Of a stretch of DNA of 64,000 nucleotides, positions 35,252-46,048 are shown one piece after another. Source of the DNA: Streptomyces pseudovenezuelae (GTDB lineage Bacteria > Actinomycetota > Actinomycetes > Streptomycetales > Streptomycetaceae); contig NZ_KQ948146.1 in NCBI RefSeq assembly GCF_001513955.1, positions 408,476 through 472,475 of the forward strand. The letters run 5' to 3'. Made by a program: the position numbers and the translations under genes. Numbering within the stretch: the first letter of the stretch is position 1; the number at the start of each line of letters is the position of its first letter. A model generated the notes under the pieces. That model saw only the letters and a program-made list of their open reading frames with translations. It ran no database searches and was not told the DNA's origin.

Positions 35252-36086
35252 CGCCGGTCCCGGTGACGGAGGGTTTCGTGATCACCGACGCCCGGTGCTC
35301 ACCGGTCCGCCCCCGGCACGCGTACGCCTGTGCCGCCCGGGCCAGGGAGCGGCGGTCGGGGTGAGTGCCCGGGGGAATCGGGGCCGGGACCTCCACCTCG
35401 GCCGTCAGTCCGCGCGCCGACACCACCCGCCACACCGACGCCAGCAGCGAGTCGTCGCCGACGAAGGCGGGGGCCGTGCTGGACCCGCCGTCGCCGAGCC
35501 GGTAACGCAGGCTCACCGGCTGGACCGGCACCCCGGCGTCCAGGGCCGCCTGGAACACCGCCCGGCGGAAGTGGCCCTGGGCGCGTCCGCACCAGGTGCT
35601 GCCCTCGGGGAAGACGGCGACCGCCGCGCCCCCGCGCAGCGCGCCGGCGATGCGCGCGACCGTGTCCGGGAGGGCGTGCAGCCGGTCCCGCTCGATGAAC
35701 AGAGCGCCGCTGCCGGCCGTCAGCCGTCCCGCCAGGGGCCACTGCCGGATCTCGGACTTGGCGAGCATCCTGGCGGGGCGTACGGCGGCCATCAGCGGGA
35801 TGTCCAGCCAGGAGATGTGGTTGGCGACCAGGAGCACCCCGCCCGTGGGCGCGGCGGCGCCGGACAGACGGACCCGGACCCCCGAGGCCCGCACCACCGC
35901 CCGGCACCACCACCTGACCGCGCCGGCCGGGACCAGCCGGCCGACCGGCAGCAGCGCGATCCCGGCGAGCAGCACCGCCGTGACCGCGAGGAGCCGCAGC
36001 ACGGCACGGGGCACCGCCGTGGCGGACCCGGTCCGCTCCAGGCACGCCCCCGGGGTGCAGGGCGCGCTGGGCAGCCAGACGCTCAT
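35208..36086 (-). CDS. 1-acylglycerol-3-phosphate acyltransferase (PlsC/OlsA-like)
   Basis: This 292-aa membrane-associated acyltransferase has N-terminal hydrophobic segments (residues about 25-55). The HX4D motif is VANHISWLD near residue 90, followed by FIERDR near 130 and the substrate-binding FPEGSTW near 160. Coupled to the OlsB-like gene by a one-base overlap (TGATG), it could be the O-acyltransferase OlsA of ornithine lipid synthesis; a general PlsC role is the alternative. The C-terminal 45 residues are basic and unlike the family, and they overlap the end of uvrA2. Confidence 0.85.
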   Translation of the reverse strand: MSVWLPSAPCTPGACLERTGSATAVPRAVLRLLAVTAVLLAGIALLPVGRLVPAGAVRWWCRAVVRASGVRVRLSGAAAPTGGVLLVANHISWLDIPLMAAVRPARMLAKSEIRQWPLAGRLTAGSGALFIERDRLHALPDTVARIAGALRGGAAVAVFPEGSTWCGRAQGHFRRAVFQAALDAGVPVQPVSLRYRLGDGGSSTAPAFVGDDSLLASVWRVVSARGLTAEVEVPAPIPPGTHPDRRSLARAAQAYACRGRTGEHRASVITKPSVTGTGVRPRSPVLVPGTAP

Positions 36087-36856
36087 CAGGCCGGGACGAG
36101 CGAGAGGAAGTGCCGCAGATAGCGGGCGTTGACCCGGCGCATCGACAGCAGCACGTACATGTCGGCCACCCCGAAGTCCGGGTCGTGGGCGGGCTGTCCG
36201 CACACCCAGGCGCCGAGGCGGAGGTAGCCGCGCAGCAGCGGGGGGAGTTCGGTGTGCGCGGCGGGCGTCGCCTCCGCGGGCTCCCAGGGCAGCAGCGGCC
36301 GTACCCGGAACTCCTCGGGGGCCAGGTACTTGGTGCGCACGCGGTCCCAGGTGCCGGCGGCGAGCGCGCCGCCGTCGGCGAGCGGGATGGAGCAGCAGCC
36401 GGCCAGCCATTCGTGGCCGCGGTCCACCATGTAGCGGGCGATCCCGGCCCAGATGAGACCGATGACGGCGCCGTCGCGGTGGTCGGGGTGCACGCAGGAA
36501 CGGCCGACCTCGACGAGTCTCGGGCGGATCGCGTCGAGCGGCGCGAGGTCGAACTCGCCCTCGGAGTACAGGCGTCCGGCCACCGCGGCGCGCTCCGGGG
36601 GCAGCAGCCGGTAGGTGCCGACGACCTGGCCGGTCACGGTGTCGCGGACCAGCAGGTGGTCGCAGTGGGCGTCGAAGCCGTCCACGTCGAGGCCCGGTTC
36701 CGGGGTGGTCAGGAGGGCGCCCATCTCCCCGGCGAACACGTCGTGCCGCAGCCGCTGCGCGGCCCGTACGTCGTCCTCGTCGCGGGCCAGGGTGACGGTG
36801 TAGCGGGTGGGGGCGACGCTCTGCGGGGGACGGTCCAGGGTGGAAACGCCGGTCAT
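36086..36856 (-). CDS. OlsB-like N-acyltransferase (GNAT, ornithine lipid type)
   Basis: This 256-aa protein matches the GNAT-type N-acyltransferase group that contains OlsB (COG3176). RLRHDVFAGEMGA near residue 40, FDAHCDHLLVRD near 65, VVGTYRLLPP near 78, EVGRSCVHPDHRDG near 115, and the late VADMYVLLSMRRVNARYL are typical. OlsB acylates the alpha-amine of ornithine with a 3-hydroxyacyl chain. The ATG at 36854-36856 has GGAGAG upstream. The PlsC-like gene follows with a one-base overlap, the arrangement of olsBA. Production of ornithine lipid is inferred. Confidence 0.8.
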   Translation of the reverse strand: MTGVSTLDRPPQSVAPTRYTVTLARDEDDVRAAQRLRHDVFAGEMGALLTTPEPGLDVDGFDAHCDHLLVRDTVTGQVVGTYRLLPPERAAVAGRLYSEGEFDLAPLDAIRPRLVEVGRSCVHPDHRDGAVIGLIWAGIARYMVDRGHEWLAGCCSIPLADGGALAAGTWDRVRTKYLAPEEFRVRPLLPWEPAEATPAAHTELPPLLRGYLRLGAWVCGQPAHDPDFGVADMYVLLSMRRVNARYLRHFLSLVPA

Positions 36857-37065
36857 GGCACTCTCCAGGTCACAGGCGGAGGCGGCGAGCGGTGCCGCTG
36901 TCCCTGTTCTCCCGACGCCGGTTGGCGTGTACGTGACCGTTTCCCGGAGTGCGGATGTGCGGCGGCTGAACGCCTCGGGCAAGGTGTCCGGGGCCTCCGA
37001 CTCCGCCGACCGTCCGGTGTCCCGGCGGTGTCCGGGGAGAGGTGAGCGCTGCCGGACATCCTGGC

Positions 37066-37096
37066 GGGGCCGGACCTGAGCACCACGTCCGGCCCC
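37066..37096 (-). terminator. Hairpin after sdhB
   Basis: A 10-bp perfect GC-rich stem (37066-37075 with 37087-37096) with an 11-nt loop lies 30 bp beyond the sdhB stop. The remaining 210 bp to the OlsB-like start hold no gene and probably its promoter. Confidence 0.65.
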
Positions 37097-37126
37097 ACCC
37101 GTCCGCACCTTGTCGGCGAACGTCTC

Positions 37127-37872
37127 TCAGCGCTTGGCGGCCTTCCGGGTCGCCCGCAGCCACTCCTTGTTCATGCTGGTGATGGAGACCAGCGGGATCC
37201 CCTTGGGGCAGGCCGTGGCGCACTCGCCCGTCAGGGTGCAGCCGCCGAAGCCCTCCTCGTCCATCTGCTCCACCATGTCGAGGACCCGGGTCTCCCGCTC
37301 CGGCGCCCCCTGCGGCAGGACGTTCAGGTGGTTCACCTTGGCCGAGGTGAAGAGCATGGCCGCGCCGTTGGGACAGGCGGCGACACACGCCCCGCATCCG
37401 ATGCACTCGGCGTGCTCGAAGGCGAAGTCGGCGTCGGGCTTGGGCACGGGGGTGGCATGCGCCTCGGGGGCCGCCCCGGTGGGTGCCGTGATGTACCCGC
37501 CGGCCTGGATGATCCGGTCGAAGGCCGACCGGTCCACGACCAGGTCCTTGATCACCGGGAAGGCGGAGGCCCGCCACGGCTCGACGTCGATCGTGTCACC
37601 GTCGGAGAAGGACCGCATGTGCAGCTGACAGGTGGTGGTCCGCTCGGGGCCGTGCGCGTCGCCGTTGATGACGAGCGAGCACGCGCCGCAGATACCCTCG
37701 CGGCAGTCGTGGTCGAAGGCCACCGGATCCTCACCGCGCAGGATGAGCTCCTCGTTGAGGGTGTCCAGCATCTCCAGGAAGGACATGTCGGACGAGATGC
37801 CGTCCACCTCGTACGTGGACATCGCGCCGTCGGCGTCGGCGTTCTTCTGCCGCCAGACGCGCAGGGTGAGCT

Positions 37873-37876
<4 letters not shown>
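37127..37876 (-). CDS. sdhB: Succinate dehydrogenase/fumarate reductase iron-sulfur subunit
   Basis: This 249-aa subunit carries three iron-sulfur clusters between the flavoprotein and membrane quinone. The [2Fe-2S] cysteines are in [18 protein letters not shown] near residue 58 and the later CQLHM. The [4Fe-4S] and [3Fe-4S] cysteines are in [17 protein letters not shown] near 155, with [17 protein letters not shown] near 215. It is the last gene of sdhCAB and overlaps sdhA by 4 bp (ATGA). A hairpin follows. Confidence 0.95.
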
Positions 37877-39819
<1,943 letters not shown>

Positions 39820-39821
39820 GT

Positions 39822-40529
39822 TCAGCTCACCACTCCGGTCATGACACCCACGGGTACGGCGATGAAGCCGGCCGTGAGCAGCAGTGCGAGGACGTTGGCG
39901 ACGGCCTTGAGGGCGCGGTCGCGGCTGCGGCTGCCGACGCCGAGGGTCTGCGCGGCACTCCAGAAGCCGTGCCGCACGTGCAGGCCGAGGGCGAGCATCG
40001 CGACGATGTAGATGACGTTGCCGTACCAGGTGGAGAAGGTGTCCACGACGTTCTGGTAGGGGTGGCCCTCCTGGAAGCCGCCGGAGTGCACGGTCCCGGT
40101 CGTCAGGTCGAGGAGGTGCCAGACGATGAACAGGCCGAGGATGATCCCGCCCCAGCGCATGGTGCGCGTCGCGTAGCTCGCCCGCGGCTTCTTGTGGACG
40201 TACTTGCTGGGCCGTGCCCGGATGTCGCGGCGGCTGAGCTGGTACGCCGAGACGGCGTGCGCGACGACGGCGACCACGAGCACGATCCGGATGAGCCAGA
40301 GTGTCCACTCGTAGTGCATGAACGGTTCGCCGACCGTGCGCAGCCAGTGCGCGTAGTGGTTGAACTCTCCCGCCCCGAAGAAGATCTTCAGGTTGCCGAT
40401 CATGTGGACGACCAGGTACAGCAGCATGATCAGTCCGCTGACGGCCATCACGGTCTTCTTGCCGACAGAGCTGTCCCACACCGTGCGTGCGAAGGACGGC
40501 CGTCGGTCCGTCCGCGTTGCCAGAGCCAT
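39822..40529 (-). CDS. sdhC: Succinate dehydrogenase/fumarate reductase cytochrome b subunit
   Basis: This 235-aa membrane anchor has five transmembrane segments, as in the diheme B-type SQR/QFR with a single fused anchor. Heme-ligand histidines appear in [40 protein letters not shown] and [10 protein letters not shown]. With sdhA and sdhB it forms a complete three-subunit complex that passes electrons to menaquinone. The ATG at 40527-40529 has no ribosome site but a TAGCGT box 8 nt away, suggesting a leaderless sdhCAB mRNA. A divergent LysR gene lies 84 bp away. Confidence 0.94.
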   Translation of the reverse strand: MALATRTDRRPSFARTVWDSSVGKKTVMAVSGLIMLLYLVVHMIGNLKIFFGAGEFNHYAHWLRTVGEPFMHYEWTLWLIRIVLVVAVVAHAVSAYQLSRRDIRARPSKYVHKKPRASYATRTMRWGGIILGLFIVWHLLDLTTGTVHSGGFQEGHPYQNVVDTFSTWYGNVIYIVAMLALGLHVRHGFWSAAQTLGVGSRSRDRALKAVANVLALLLTAGFIAVPVGVMTGVVS

Positions 40530-40537
40530 GGGTCAAG

Positions 40538-40568
40538 ACGCTAGAGCCGAAGGGCCCGATCGGTCCAA
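40538..40568 (-). promoter_or_regulatory. Candidate sdhCAB promoter
   Basis: On the minus strand TTGGAC (40568-40563) and TAGCGT (40543-40538) are 19 bp apart, a little wide. Start of transcription would be 0-2 nt before the sdhC ATG. Confidence 0.4.
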
Positions 40569-40589
40569 GACATGGTCCGGCTTGATTTC

Positions 40590-40607
40590 ATAGGGAACGG
40601 CTATCGT
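40590..40607 (+). promoter_or_regulatory. LysR-type box overlapping the LysR -10 region
   Basis: ATAG-GGAACGG-CTAT (40590-40604, 4-7-4 inverted repeat) contains the T-N11-A core of LysR sites. The following TATCGT (40602-40607) overlaps it and ends 6 nt before the ATG at 40614, so it can be the -10 of a leaderless lysR. This fits autoregulation and control of sdhCAB. Confidence 0.5.
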
Positions 40608-40613
40608 ACGAGG

Positions 40614-41501
40614 ATGCAGTTCCAGCAGCTCCAGTACTTCGTGGCGGTCGCCCAGACCCGGCACTTCACCCGCGCAGCGGAGGCGGTCCATGTGGCCCAG
40701 CCCTCGCTGTCGCAGCAGATCCGGGCGCTGGAGCGGGAGCTCGGGGCGGACCTCTTCACCCGGGCGCGCGGCAACATCACCCTCACCGACGCGGGCGAGG
40801 CGCTGCTGCCGCTGGCCCGCCGCATCCTGGCCGACGCGGACACCGCCCGGCACGAGGTGCAGGAGCTGGTGCAGCTGCGCAGCGGACGGATCCGGCTGGG
40901 AGCCACCCCGAGCCTGTGCACCGGCCTGCTGCCGGACGTGCTGCGCGCCTTCCACGACCGCTATCCGGGCATCCGGCTGATGATCGAGGAGGGCGGCTCC
41001 CACGACCTCGTACGGCTGCTCGCGCGCGGCGCCCTCGATCTGGCCCTGGTGGTCCTCCCGCTGCCGACGCCGTCCCCGGCGCTGACGACGGTGGAGTTGC
41101 TGCGCGAGGACCTGGTCGTCGTCTCCTCGCCGGAGGCGCCCGCGCCCGGCGGTCCGGGCCGCCGCACGGTGCGCGTCGCCGACCTGGAGAACGAGCCGCT
41201 GGTGATGTTCCGGCACGGCTACGACCTGCGCGAACTGACCGTGGCCGCGTGCCGCGCCGAGGGGTTCGAGCCGGACTTCGCGGTGGAGGGCGGGGAGATG
41301 GACGCGGTACTGGGTTTCGTACGGGCGGGCCTCGGCGTGGCCGTCGTACCGCGGATGGTCGCCACCCGCTCCGGACGGGGGCTGCGGGTCACTCCGCTCG
41401 CCCGGCCCGGACTGCACCGGACGATCGCGCTGGCCCACCGCAGCGACGTGGCTCCGCCGCGGGCGGCACGGGAGTTGCAGCGGATGCTGCTGGAGCGTTG
41501 A
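40614..41501 (+). CDS. LysR-family transcriptional regulator
   Basis: This 295-aa regulator has the LysR helix-turn-helix at residues about 1-60 (LQYFVAVAQTRHFTRAAEAV, HVAQPSLSQQIRALERELG). The periplasmic-binding-like effector domain runs from about 90 to 290 and includes the typical GRIRLGATPSLC and VLGFVRAGLGVAVVP. It is divergent from sdhCAB with a LysR-type box between. That suggests it controls the succinate dehydrogenase operon in response to a small molecule, perhaps a carboxylic acid. The role is inferred from position. Confidence 0.92.
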   Translation: MQFQQLQYFVAVAQTRHFTRAAEAVHVAQPSLSQQIRALERELGADLFTRARGNITLTDAGEALLPLARRILADADTARHEVQELVQLRSGRIRLGATPSLCTGLLPDVLRAFHDRYPGIRLMIEEGGSHDLVRLLARGALDLALVVLPLPTPSPALTTVELLREDLVVVSSPEAPAPGGPGRRTVRVADLENEPLVMFRHGYDLRELTVAACRAEGFEPDFAVEGGEMDAVLGFVRAGLGVAVVPRMVATRSGRGLRVTPLARPGLHRTIALAHRSDVAPPRAARELQRMLLER

Positions 41502-41543
41502 GCAGCCGTAGCATGAGGGCTTCTCGGACGGGGGTGGGCGGGG

Positions 41544-42785
41544 ATGAAGCGGCGGATCGTCGCGGTGGGCGCGGCCTTGCTGGTGCTGGTGGGGTGCGCG
41601 GGGAACACCGCGTCCGGCGGACCGAAGAGCCCGGCGGTCTCGTCGCCGTCCGGCGCCTCGGGGCCGACGGTGGAGACGACCTCGATGTCGGTTTCGGGCC
41701 CGTGGCGGGCGTGGACGGCGTCCGTCACCCGCCCGGAGGCCCACGGCAGTTGCGGCGCGACCGCGCACCAGGTGGTGTGTGCGACCAACTCCGGTTCGCT
41801 CGTGGGGCGTTCGCGGGCCGACGGCCGGGTCACCTGGACCGTGCCCGCCGACGACCACGCCAAGAGCGCCGAACTGCTCGTCGACGCGGCCGACGCACGG
41901 GCCGTGGCCGGGGTCGCGGGCGCGCTCCACGCGGCGGACCTGCGGACGGGTACGCGGGCGTGGACCCGTCGACTGCCCACCGGCCGCGTCTACGGCGCCC
42001 TCGGCGCCGCGGACGGGGTCGTCTACGCCCTGCACGCCCCGGATCCCTTCGTCCGCACCGGCGCCGTTCTCGACGCCGTGCGCGCGTCCGACGGCACGCC
42101 CCTGTGGCACCGGGCGGTCGGCTGGAGCCCGGGCGAACCCCTGGCCGCGTTCGGGGGCCGCGTCTACACGGCCGACGGCATCACCCGGGTCACCGCCCGC
42201 GACGCCCGCACCGGTGCCACCGTGGCATCCAGCCCCGTGGGCGTCGAGTGCCCGCACCTCGTCACCGGCGGCCACTACCTGGTCTGCACCGGCAGTCCGT
42301 TCTCCGCCGGGGACACCTTCCCGCCCATGCACCGGCTGGATCCGGCGACGCTGAGGCCGCTGCCGACCCCGCGGAACACCATCGACAAGCCCGTGCAGGG
42401 AGTGATCTCCGACGACGGCGTCCTGGTGCTGTACGAGGCCGGCGCCGAGGACACGAGCGCGGGCAACTGGTACGCGTACGACCTCGAGAACGACCGCAAG
42501 CTGTGGAGCACGTACGCCACCAGGACGGACGGCGCGGCTGTGGCCGGCGGCCGGTTCGTGACCTTCACCCCCGCCAACGACCGCGCCAGGCGGGGCCGCG
42601 TGATCACGATCGACCTGCACGCCGGTCCGCGGGGAACCGGAAACGCCGCGCCCCGCATGTCGGCCGCGTACTCGCAGACCAGGGACGGCGAACACCCCGC
42701 GCTCGTCCTGCCGGCCGGGGACACGGGCCACGTCGTCGTCATGGCCCGTACCCACGGTTCCCTGCGCTCTCTGCCGCTGCCCTAG
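41544..42785 (+). CDS. PQQ-like beta-propeller lipoprotein
   Basis: This 413-aa protein is exported as a lipoprotein: LLVLVGCAGN gives the lipobox Cys near residue 18. A Ser/Gly linker is followed by a repeated WD-like propeller of the PQQ/YWTD type. Repeats such as DGRVTWTVPADD, TGTRAWTRRLPTG, DGTPLWHRAVGWS, and NDRKLWSTYATR indicate at least six blades. Such proteins bind PQQ or act as scaffolds; no active-site residues are visible. The ATG at 41544 follows GGGGTGGGCGGGG. It lies 42 bp after the LysR gene. Confidence 0.82.
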   Translation: MKRRIVAVGAALLVLVGCAGNTASGGPKSPAVSSPSGASGPTVETTSMSVSGPWRAWTASVTRPEAHGSCGATAHQVVCATNSGSLVGRSRADGRVTWTVPADDHAKSAELLVDAADARAVAGVAGALHAADLRTGTRAWTRRLPTGRVYGALGAADGVVYALHAPDPFVRTGAVLDAVRASDGTPLWHRAVGWSPGEPLAAFGGRVYTADGITRVTARDARTGATVASSPVGVECPHLVTGGHYLVCTGSPFSAGDTFPPMHRLDPATLRPLPTPRNTIDKPVQGVISDDGVLVLYEAGAEDTSAGNWYAYDLENDRKLWSTYATRTDGAAVAGGRFVTFTPANDRARRGRVITIDLHAGPRGTGNAAPRMSAAYSQTRDGEHPALVLPAGDTGHVVVMARTHGSLRSLPLP

Positions 42786-42801
42786 GACCGGGAGCCGGGA
42801 T

Positions 42802-44946
42802 TCAGCCCGTCGCGTCCACCAACGCCAGCTCGTGCAGCCGCTCCGGCGGGCCCGGGCGGGCGTAGTACCAGCCCTGGGCGGTGTCGCAGCCCAGTATCCG
42901 CAACTGCTCGGCCTGGGCCCCGGTTTCGACGCCCTCGACCGTCACCGCCAGGTTCAGGCCGTGGGCGAGCGAGACGATCCCCTCGACGATCTTGAGGTCG
43001 ACCGGGTCGGCGGGGAACTGCTGCATGCTCTGGGTGAAGGACCGGTCCAGCTTGAGGACGCTGACCGGGAGACGCCGCAGGTTCGCCAGGTTCGAGTAAC
43101 CGGTGCCGAAGTCGTCCAGGGCGATGTCCACGCCCATCTCGGCGAGCCGCCGCAACGGCTTGAGCAGGTCGTCGTCGGCGCCGATGAGGGCCGACTCCGT
43201 GACTTCGAGGCAGAGCGCGTCCGGTGCGACGCCGGCGCGCTCCAGGATGTCCACCGTGTCCTGGACCAGGCCGGGGTGGGTGAGCTGGCAGGGCGAGAGG
43301 TTGACGTTGATCCGGAGCGGGTCGCCCGCCACGTCCTGCCCGTACCGTTCTCGCCACGCGCGGGCCTGCCGCACCGACTGCTCCAGGACCCAGCGGCCGA
43401 GCGGCACGATCAGCCCGGTGTGCTCGGCGAGCGGGATGAACCGGTCGGGGCCGAGGACGCCGTGCTGCGGGTGCAGCCAGCGCACCAGCGCCTCGGCACC
43501 CCGCACACTGCCGTCGCCGAGGTGTACCAGCGGCTGGTACTCGATGAAGAACTCGCCCCGTTCCAGGGCCACGGGCAGCTGTGTGGTCAGTCCGTGCCGG
43601 GTGATGGCGCGGGCGTCGGCCTCCGGGTCGGCCAGCTCGAAGCGGTTGCCGCCCGCCGACTTGGCCCGGTACATCGTGATGTCGGCGCTGCGCAGCACCT
43701 CCGCGGGCCCCCGCTCCCCCGCCGGGCCCTCGACGATGCCGATGCTGCCGCGCACGGTCAGCTCCCGGCCGTCGATACGGACCGGGGCGAGCAGCGCGTT
43801 CATGATGCGCGCCGCGAGGTCGTCGACCTCGCTCTCGGTGTCGGGGCCCGTGGTCAGCGCCACGAACTCGTCGCCGCCGAGCCGGGCGACCATCTCCCCC
43901 GGCGCGGTCGCGCAGGACTGGAGCCGGTCGGCGACCTCCACGAGCAGCCGGTCGCCGGCCGCGTGGCCGAGGCTGTCGTTGATCGTCTTGAACCCGTCGA
44001 GGTCGAGGTAGCACAGGCCGAACCGCTGGCCCTCGCCCGCGCTGAGCGCCTTCTCCAGGCGCTCGAAGAAGAGGGTGCGGTTGGGCAGCCCGGTGAGGGC
44101 GTCGTGGGTGGCCTCGTAGCGCAGCCGTAGGTTGAGCAGCCGGCGCTCGGTGGTGTCCTCCATGAGGGCCAGCTGGTACTGCGGTTCACCGTCGGCGTCG
44201 CGCAGCAGGGAGACCGTCAGGTTGGTCCACAGGACCGTCCCGTCGGGGCGGGAGAAGGCCTTTTCGAGGTGGTAGTGCTCGCGCTCGCCGCGCACGAGTT
44301 CGTCGTAGAGCGTCCAGGTCTGCGGCGCGTCCTCGGCGTGTGTCCACTCCTGAACCCTGCGACCGCGCATCGTCTGGTCGGTGATGCCGAACATGCGCAG
44401 CAGCGCGCCGTTGACCTGGAGCACGTTGCCGTCCAGGTCGGCGATGCCGATCCCTATGGCCGCGCCCTCGAACACCGCCCGGAAGCGGGCTTCGGTGGCG
44501 TGCAGTGCCTGGGCCACCAGGCCCTGCGCCTCCAGCGCCGCCCGCGCGATGGCCTCCTGCTCGGCCAGCGTCCGCTCGCGCAGCGCGTGGGCGAAACCGG
44601 CGGCCATGGCGTGCTGCAACCGCGAGGACCGGGACCGCAGGTCCTCCCGGTCGCCGTCGCCGCCGCAGTAGAGCACCAGATAGGCGTCGACGCAGTCCAG
44701 GGAACGGGTCAGCGCCTCCGGATCCGTGCAGTGCGCGTCGACGAGGGCGGCACCCACCGCCCGGCCGGCGTCCGTGTCGACGGTCCTGGCCGCGAGCGCC
44801 TCGCTCAACCGGCGGGCCAGCGGCAGCAGTTGCTCCTCGAACTCCGGCCGGGTCGCGGACGTCGAGGTCACCGGGAACACGGCCCGGCTCCAGATCGTCG
44901 CGAACCGGCGCAGTCTGTCCTCCGGCCCGTCCGGCTCGGCGATCAC
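42802..44946 (-). CDS. rmdA: PAS-GGDEF-EAL c-di-GMP turnover protein (RmdA-like)
   Basis: This 714-aa protein makes and/or degrades cyclic di-GMP. A helical N-terminal region is followed by a PAS domain (FRAVFEGAAIGIGIADLDGN near 165). The GGDEF domain has an intact ARLGGDEFVAL near 365 and the EAL domain an intact GAEALVRWLHP near 485; DDFGTGYSNLANLR follows near 600. The domain order and its place after the methyltransferase match RmdA of Streptomyces, which controls development. It starts with GTG overlapping the methyltransferase stop by 4 bp (GTGA). Both catalytic domains look active. Confidence 0.9.
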   Translation of the reverse strand: MIAEPDGPEDRLRRFATIWSRAVFPVTSTSATRPEFEEQLLPLARRLSEALAARTVDTDAGRAVGAALVDAHCTDPEALTRSLDCVDAYLVLYCGGDGDREDLRSRSSRLQHAMAAGFAHALRERTLAEQEAIARAALEAQGLVAQALHATEARFRAVFEGAAIGIGIADLDGNVLQVNGALLRMFGITDQTMRGRRVQEWTHAEDAPQTWTLYDELVRGEREHYHLEKAFSRPDGTVLWTNLTVSLLRDADGEPQYQLALMEDTTERRLLNLRLRYEATHDALTGLPNRTLFFERLEKALSAGEGQRFGLCYLDLDGFKTINDSLGHAAGDRLLVEVADRLQSCATAPGEMVARLGGDEFVALTTGPDTESEVDDLAARIMNALLAPVRIDGRELTVRGSIGIVEGPAGERGPAEVLRSADITMYRAKSAGGNRFELADPEADARAITRHGLTTQLPVALERGEFFIEYQPLVHLGDGSVRGAEALVRWLHPQHGVLGPDRFIPLAEHTGLIVPLGRWVLEQSVRQARAWRERYGQDVAGDPLRINVNLSPCQLTHPGLVQDTVDILERAGVAPDALCLEVTESALIGADDDLLKPLRRLAEMGVDIALDDFGTGYSNLANLRRLPVSVLKLDRSFTQSMQQFPADPVDLKIVEGIVSLAHGLNLAVTVEGVETGAQAEQLRILGCDTAQGWYYARPGPPERLHELALVDATG

Positions 44947-45764
44947 GCGGAACGCCCCACGCCGGCGAACCCCGCGAAGGCCCACGGATCCTCGTCGTCG
45001 GGGTCCCAGGTTGCCGTCTCGGGCCGCCACCGCGGCGGCGACACCAGTCCCGGTTCCACCATGTCGTACCCCTCGAAGAACCGCGCGATCTCGTCGCGCG
45101 AGCGCATGATCAGCGGGTTGCGAATGTCCTTGTACACGTCCACCGCCCCTTCGGCCCGCTCCGGTGGAAGCGGGATTCCCTCGAACGAGGCGTGGGTGAG
45201 CACCAGCAGGCTGCCGGGCGCGAGCGCGTCGCGCAGCTCGGCCACCGCTCCGTACGGGTCGTCCGCGTCTTCCACGAAGTGCAGTATGGCAACGAGAAGC
45301 AGCGCCACCGGCCGGTTCAGGTCGATCAGGCGCTGGACCTCGGCATTCGCAAGGATCTCCTGGGGCTTACGGAGATCCGCCGCGACGACGCCCGCGTCCG
45401 GGTTGCCCTCCAGGACCGCCTGGCTGTGCGCGACGGCCACCGGGTCGTGGTCGACGTAGACAACCCGGGCGCCGGGGCGGGCCTTCTGGGCCACCTCGTG
45501 GACGTTGCCGAAGGTGGGGATGCCTGAACCGATGTCCAGGAACTGGGTGATGCCCTCGTCGGCGGCGAAGCGCACCGCCCGCCGCAGGAACGCCCGGTTC
45601 GCCTGCATGGTCTTCGGCAGCCCCGGCGCGAACTCCATGGCCCTGCGGGCCGCCTCCCGGTCGGCCTCGAAGTTATGCGAACCGCCCAGGTAGAAGTCGT
45701 AGATACGCGCGACGCTCGGCACCGAGATGTCGATGTTCCGGGGTGCCCAGGCGGGACGCTCCAT
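44943..45764 (-). CDS. SAM-dependent methyltransferase (DUF574/SAM_MT-like)
   Basis: This 273-aa methyltransferase has the marker of the DUF574 family in its N-terminus, PSVARIYDFYLGGSHNF near residue 20. The SAM-binding part shows FLDIGSGIPTFGNVHEVAQ near 75 and VVYVDHDPVAVAHSQAVLEG near 100. These are numerous in Streptomyces; the substrate is unknown. I chose the ATG at 45762-45764 because GGAGAGATAC precedes it. A TTG four codons upstream is possible. Its stop overlaps the rmdA start, so the pair is coupled. Confidence 0.88.
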   Translation of the reverse strand: MERPAWAPRNIDISVPSVARIYDFYLGGSHNFEADREAARRAMEFAPGLPKTMQANRAFLRRAVRFAADEGITQFLDIGSGIPTFGNVHEVAQKARPGARVVYVDHDPVAVAHSQAVLEGNPDAGVVAADLRKPQEILANAEVQRLIDLNRPVALLLVAILHFVEDADDPYGAVAELRDALAPGSLLVLTHASFEGIPLPPERAEGAVDVYKDIRNPLIMRSRDEIARFFEGYDMVEPGLVSPPRWRPETATWDPDDEDPWAFAGFAGVGRSA

Positions 45765-45988
45765 GTATCTCTCCAAGGCGTAGGCGATCCGGTGTTCGAG
45801 CTGAGGCTACTGATCGCCCGCCAATGGAGCGAGCGGAAACGGAAATTGACCGTCCGTTCCCGGTCACTGCCCGCGGCACGTGCCGCCTGGAAGTTGCTGT
45901 GGCTGCTCGACGAAACGTAGCCGCCACGCTCCGGAGAGTTCCGGAACGGGCGGCGAATCGCGGGGAGTTGGGGGGAATGACGGCAAAA

Positions 45989-46029
45989 CCGGTCCGACCC
46001 CTCCATGCGGTGCGGAGGGGTCGGACCGG
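45989..46029 (-). terminator. Hairpin after the repeat lipoprotein gene
   Basis: A perfect 16-bp stem (45989-46004 with 46014-46029) with a 9-nt loop lies 19 bp beyond the stop of the minus-strand lipoprotein gene at 46049. The 224 bp between this hairpin and the methyltransferase start hold only its promoter region. Confidence 0.75.
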
Positions 46030-46048
46030 TGCGGCGGTGAGGCCGGTG

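Noticed and set aside
41544..42785. PQQ-dependent dehydrogenase
   Set aside because: Only the propeller repeats are present, without the active-site Asp/Glu and disulfide ring; it is a lipoprotein scaffold-like protein.
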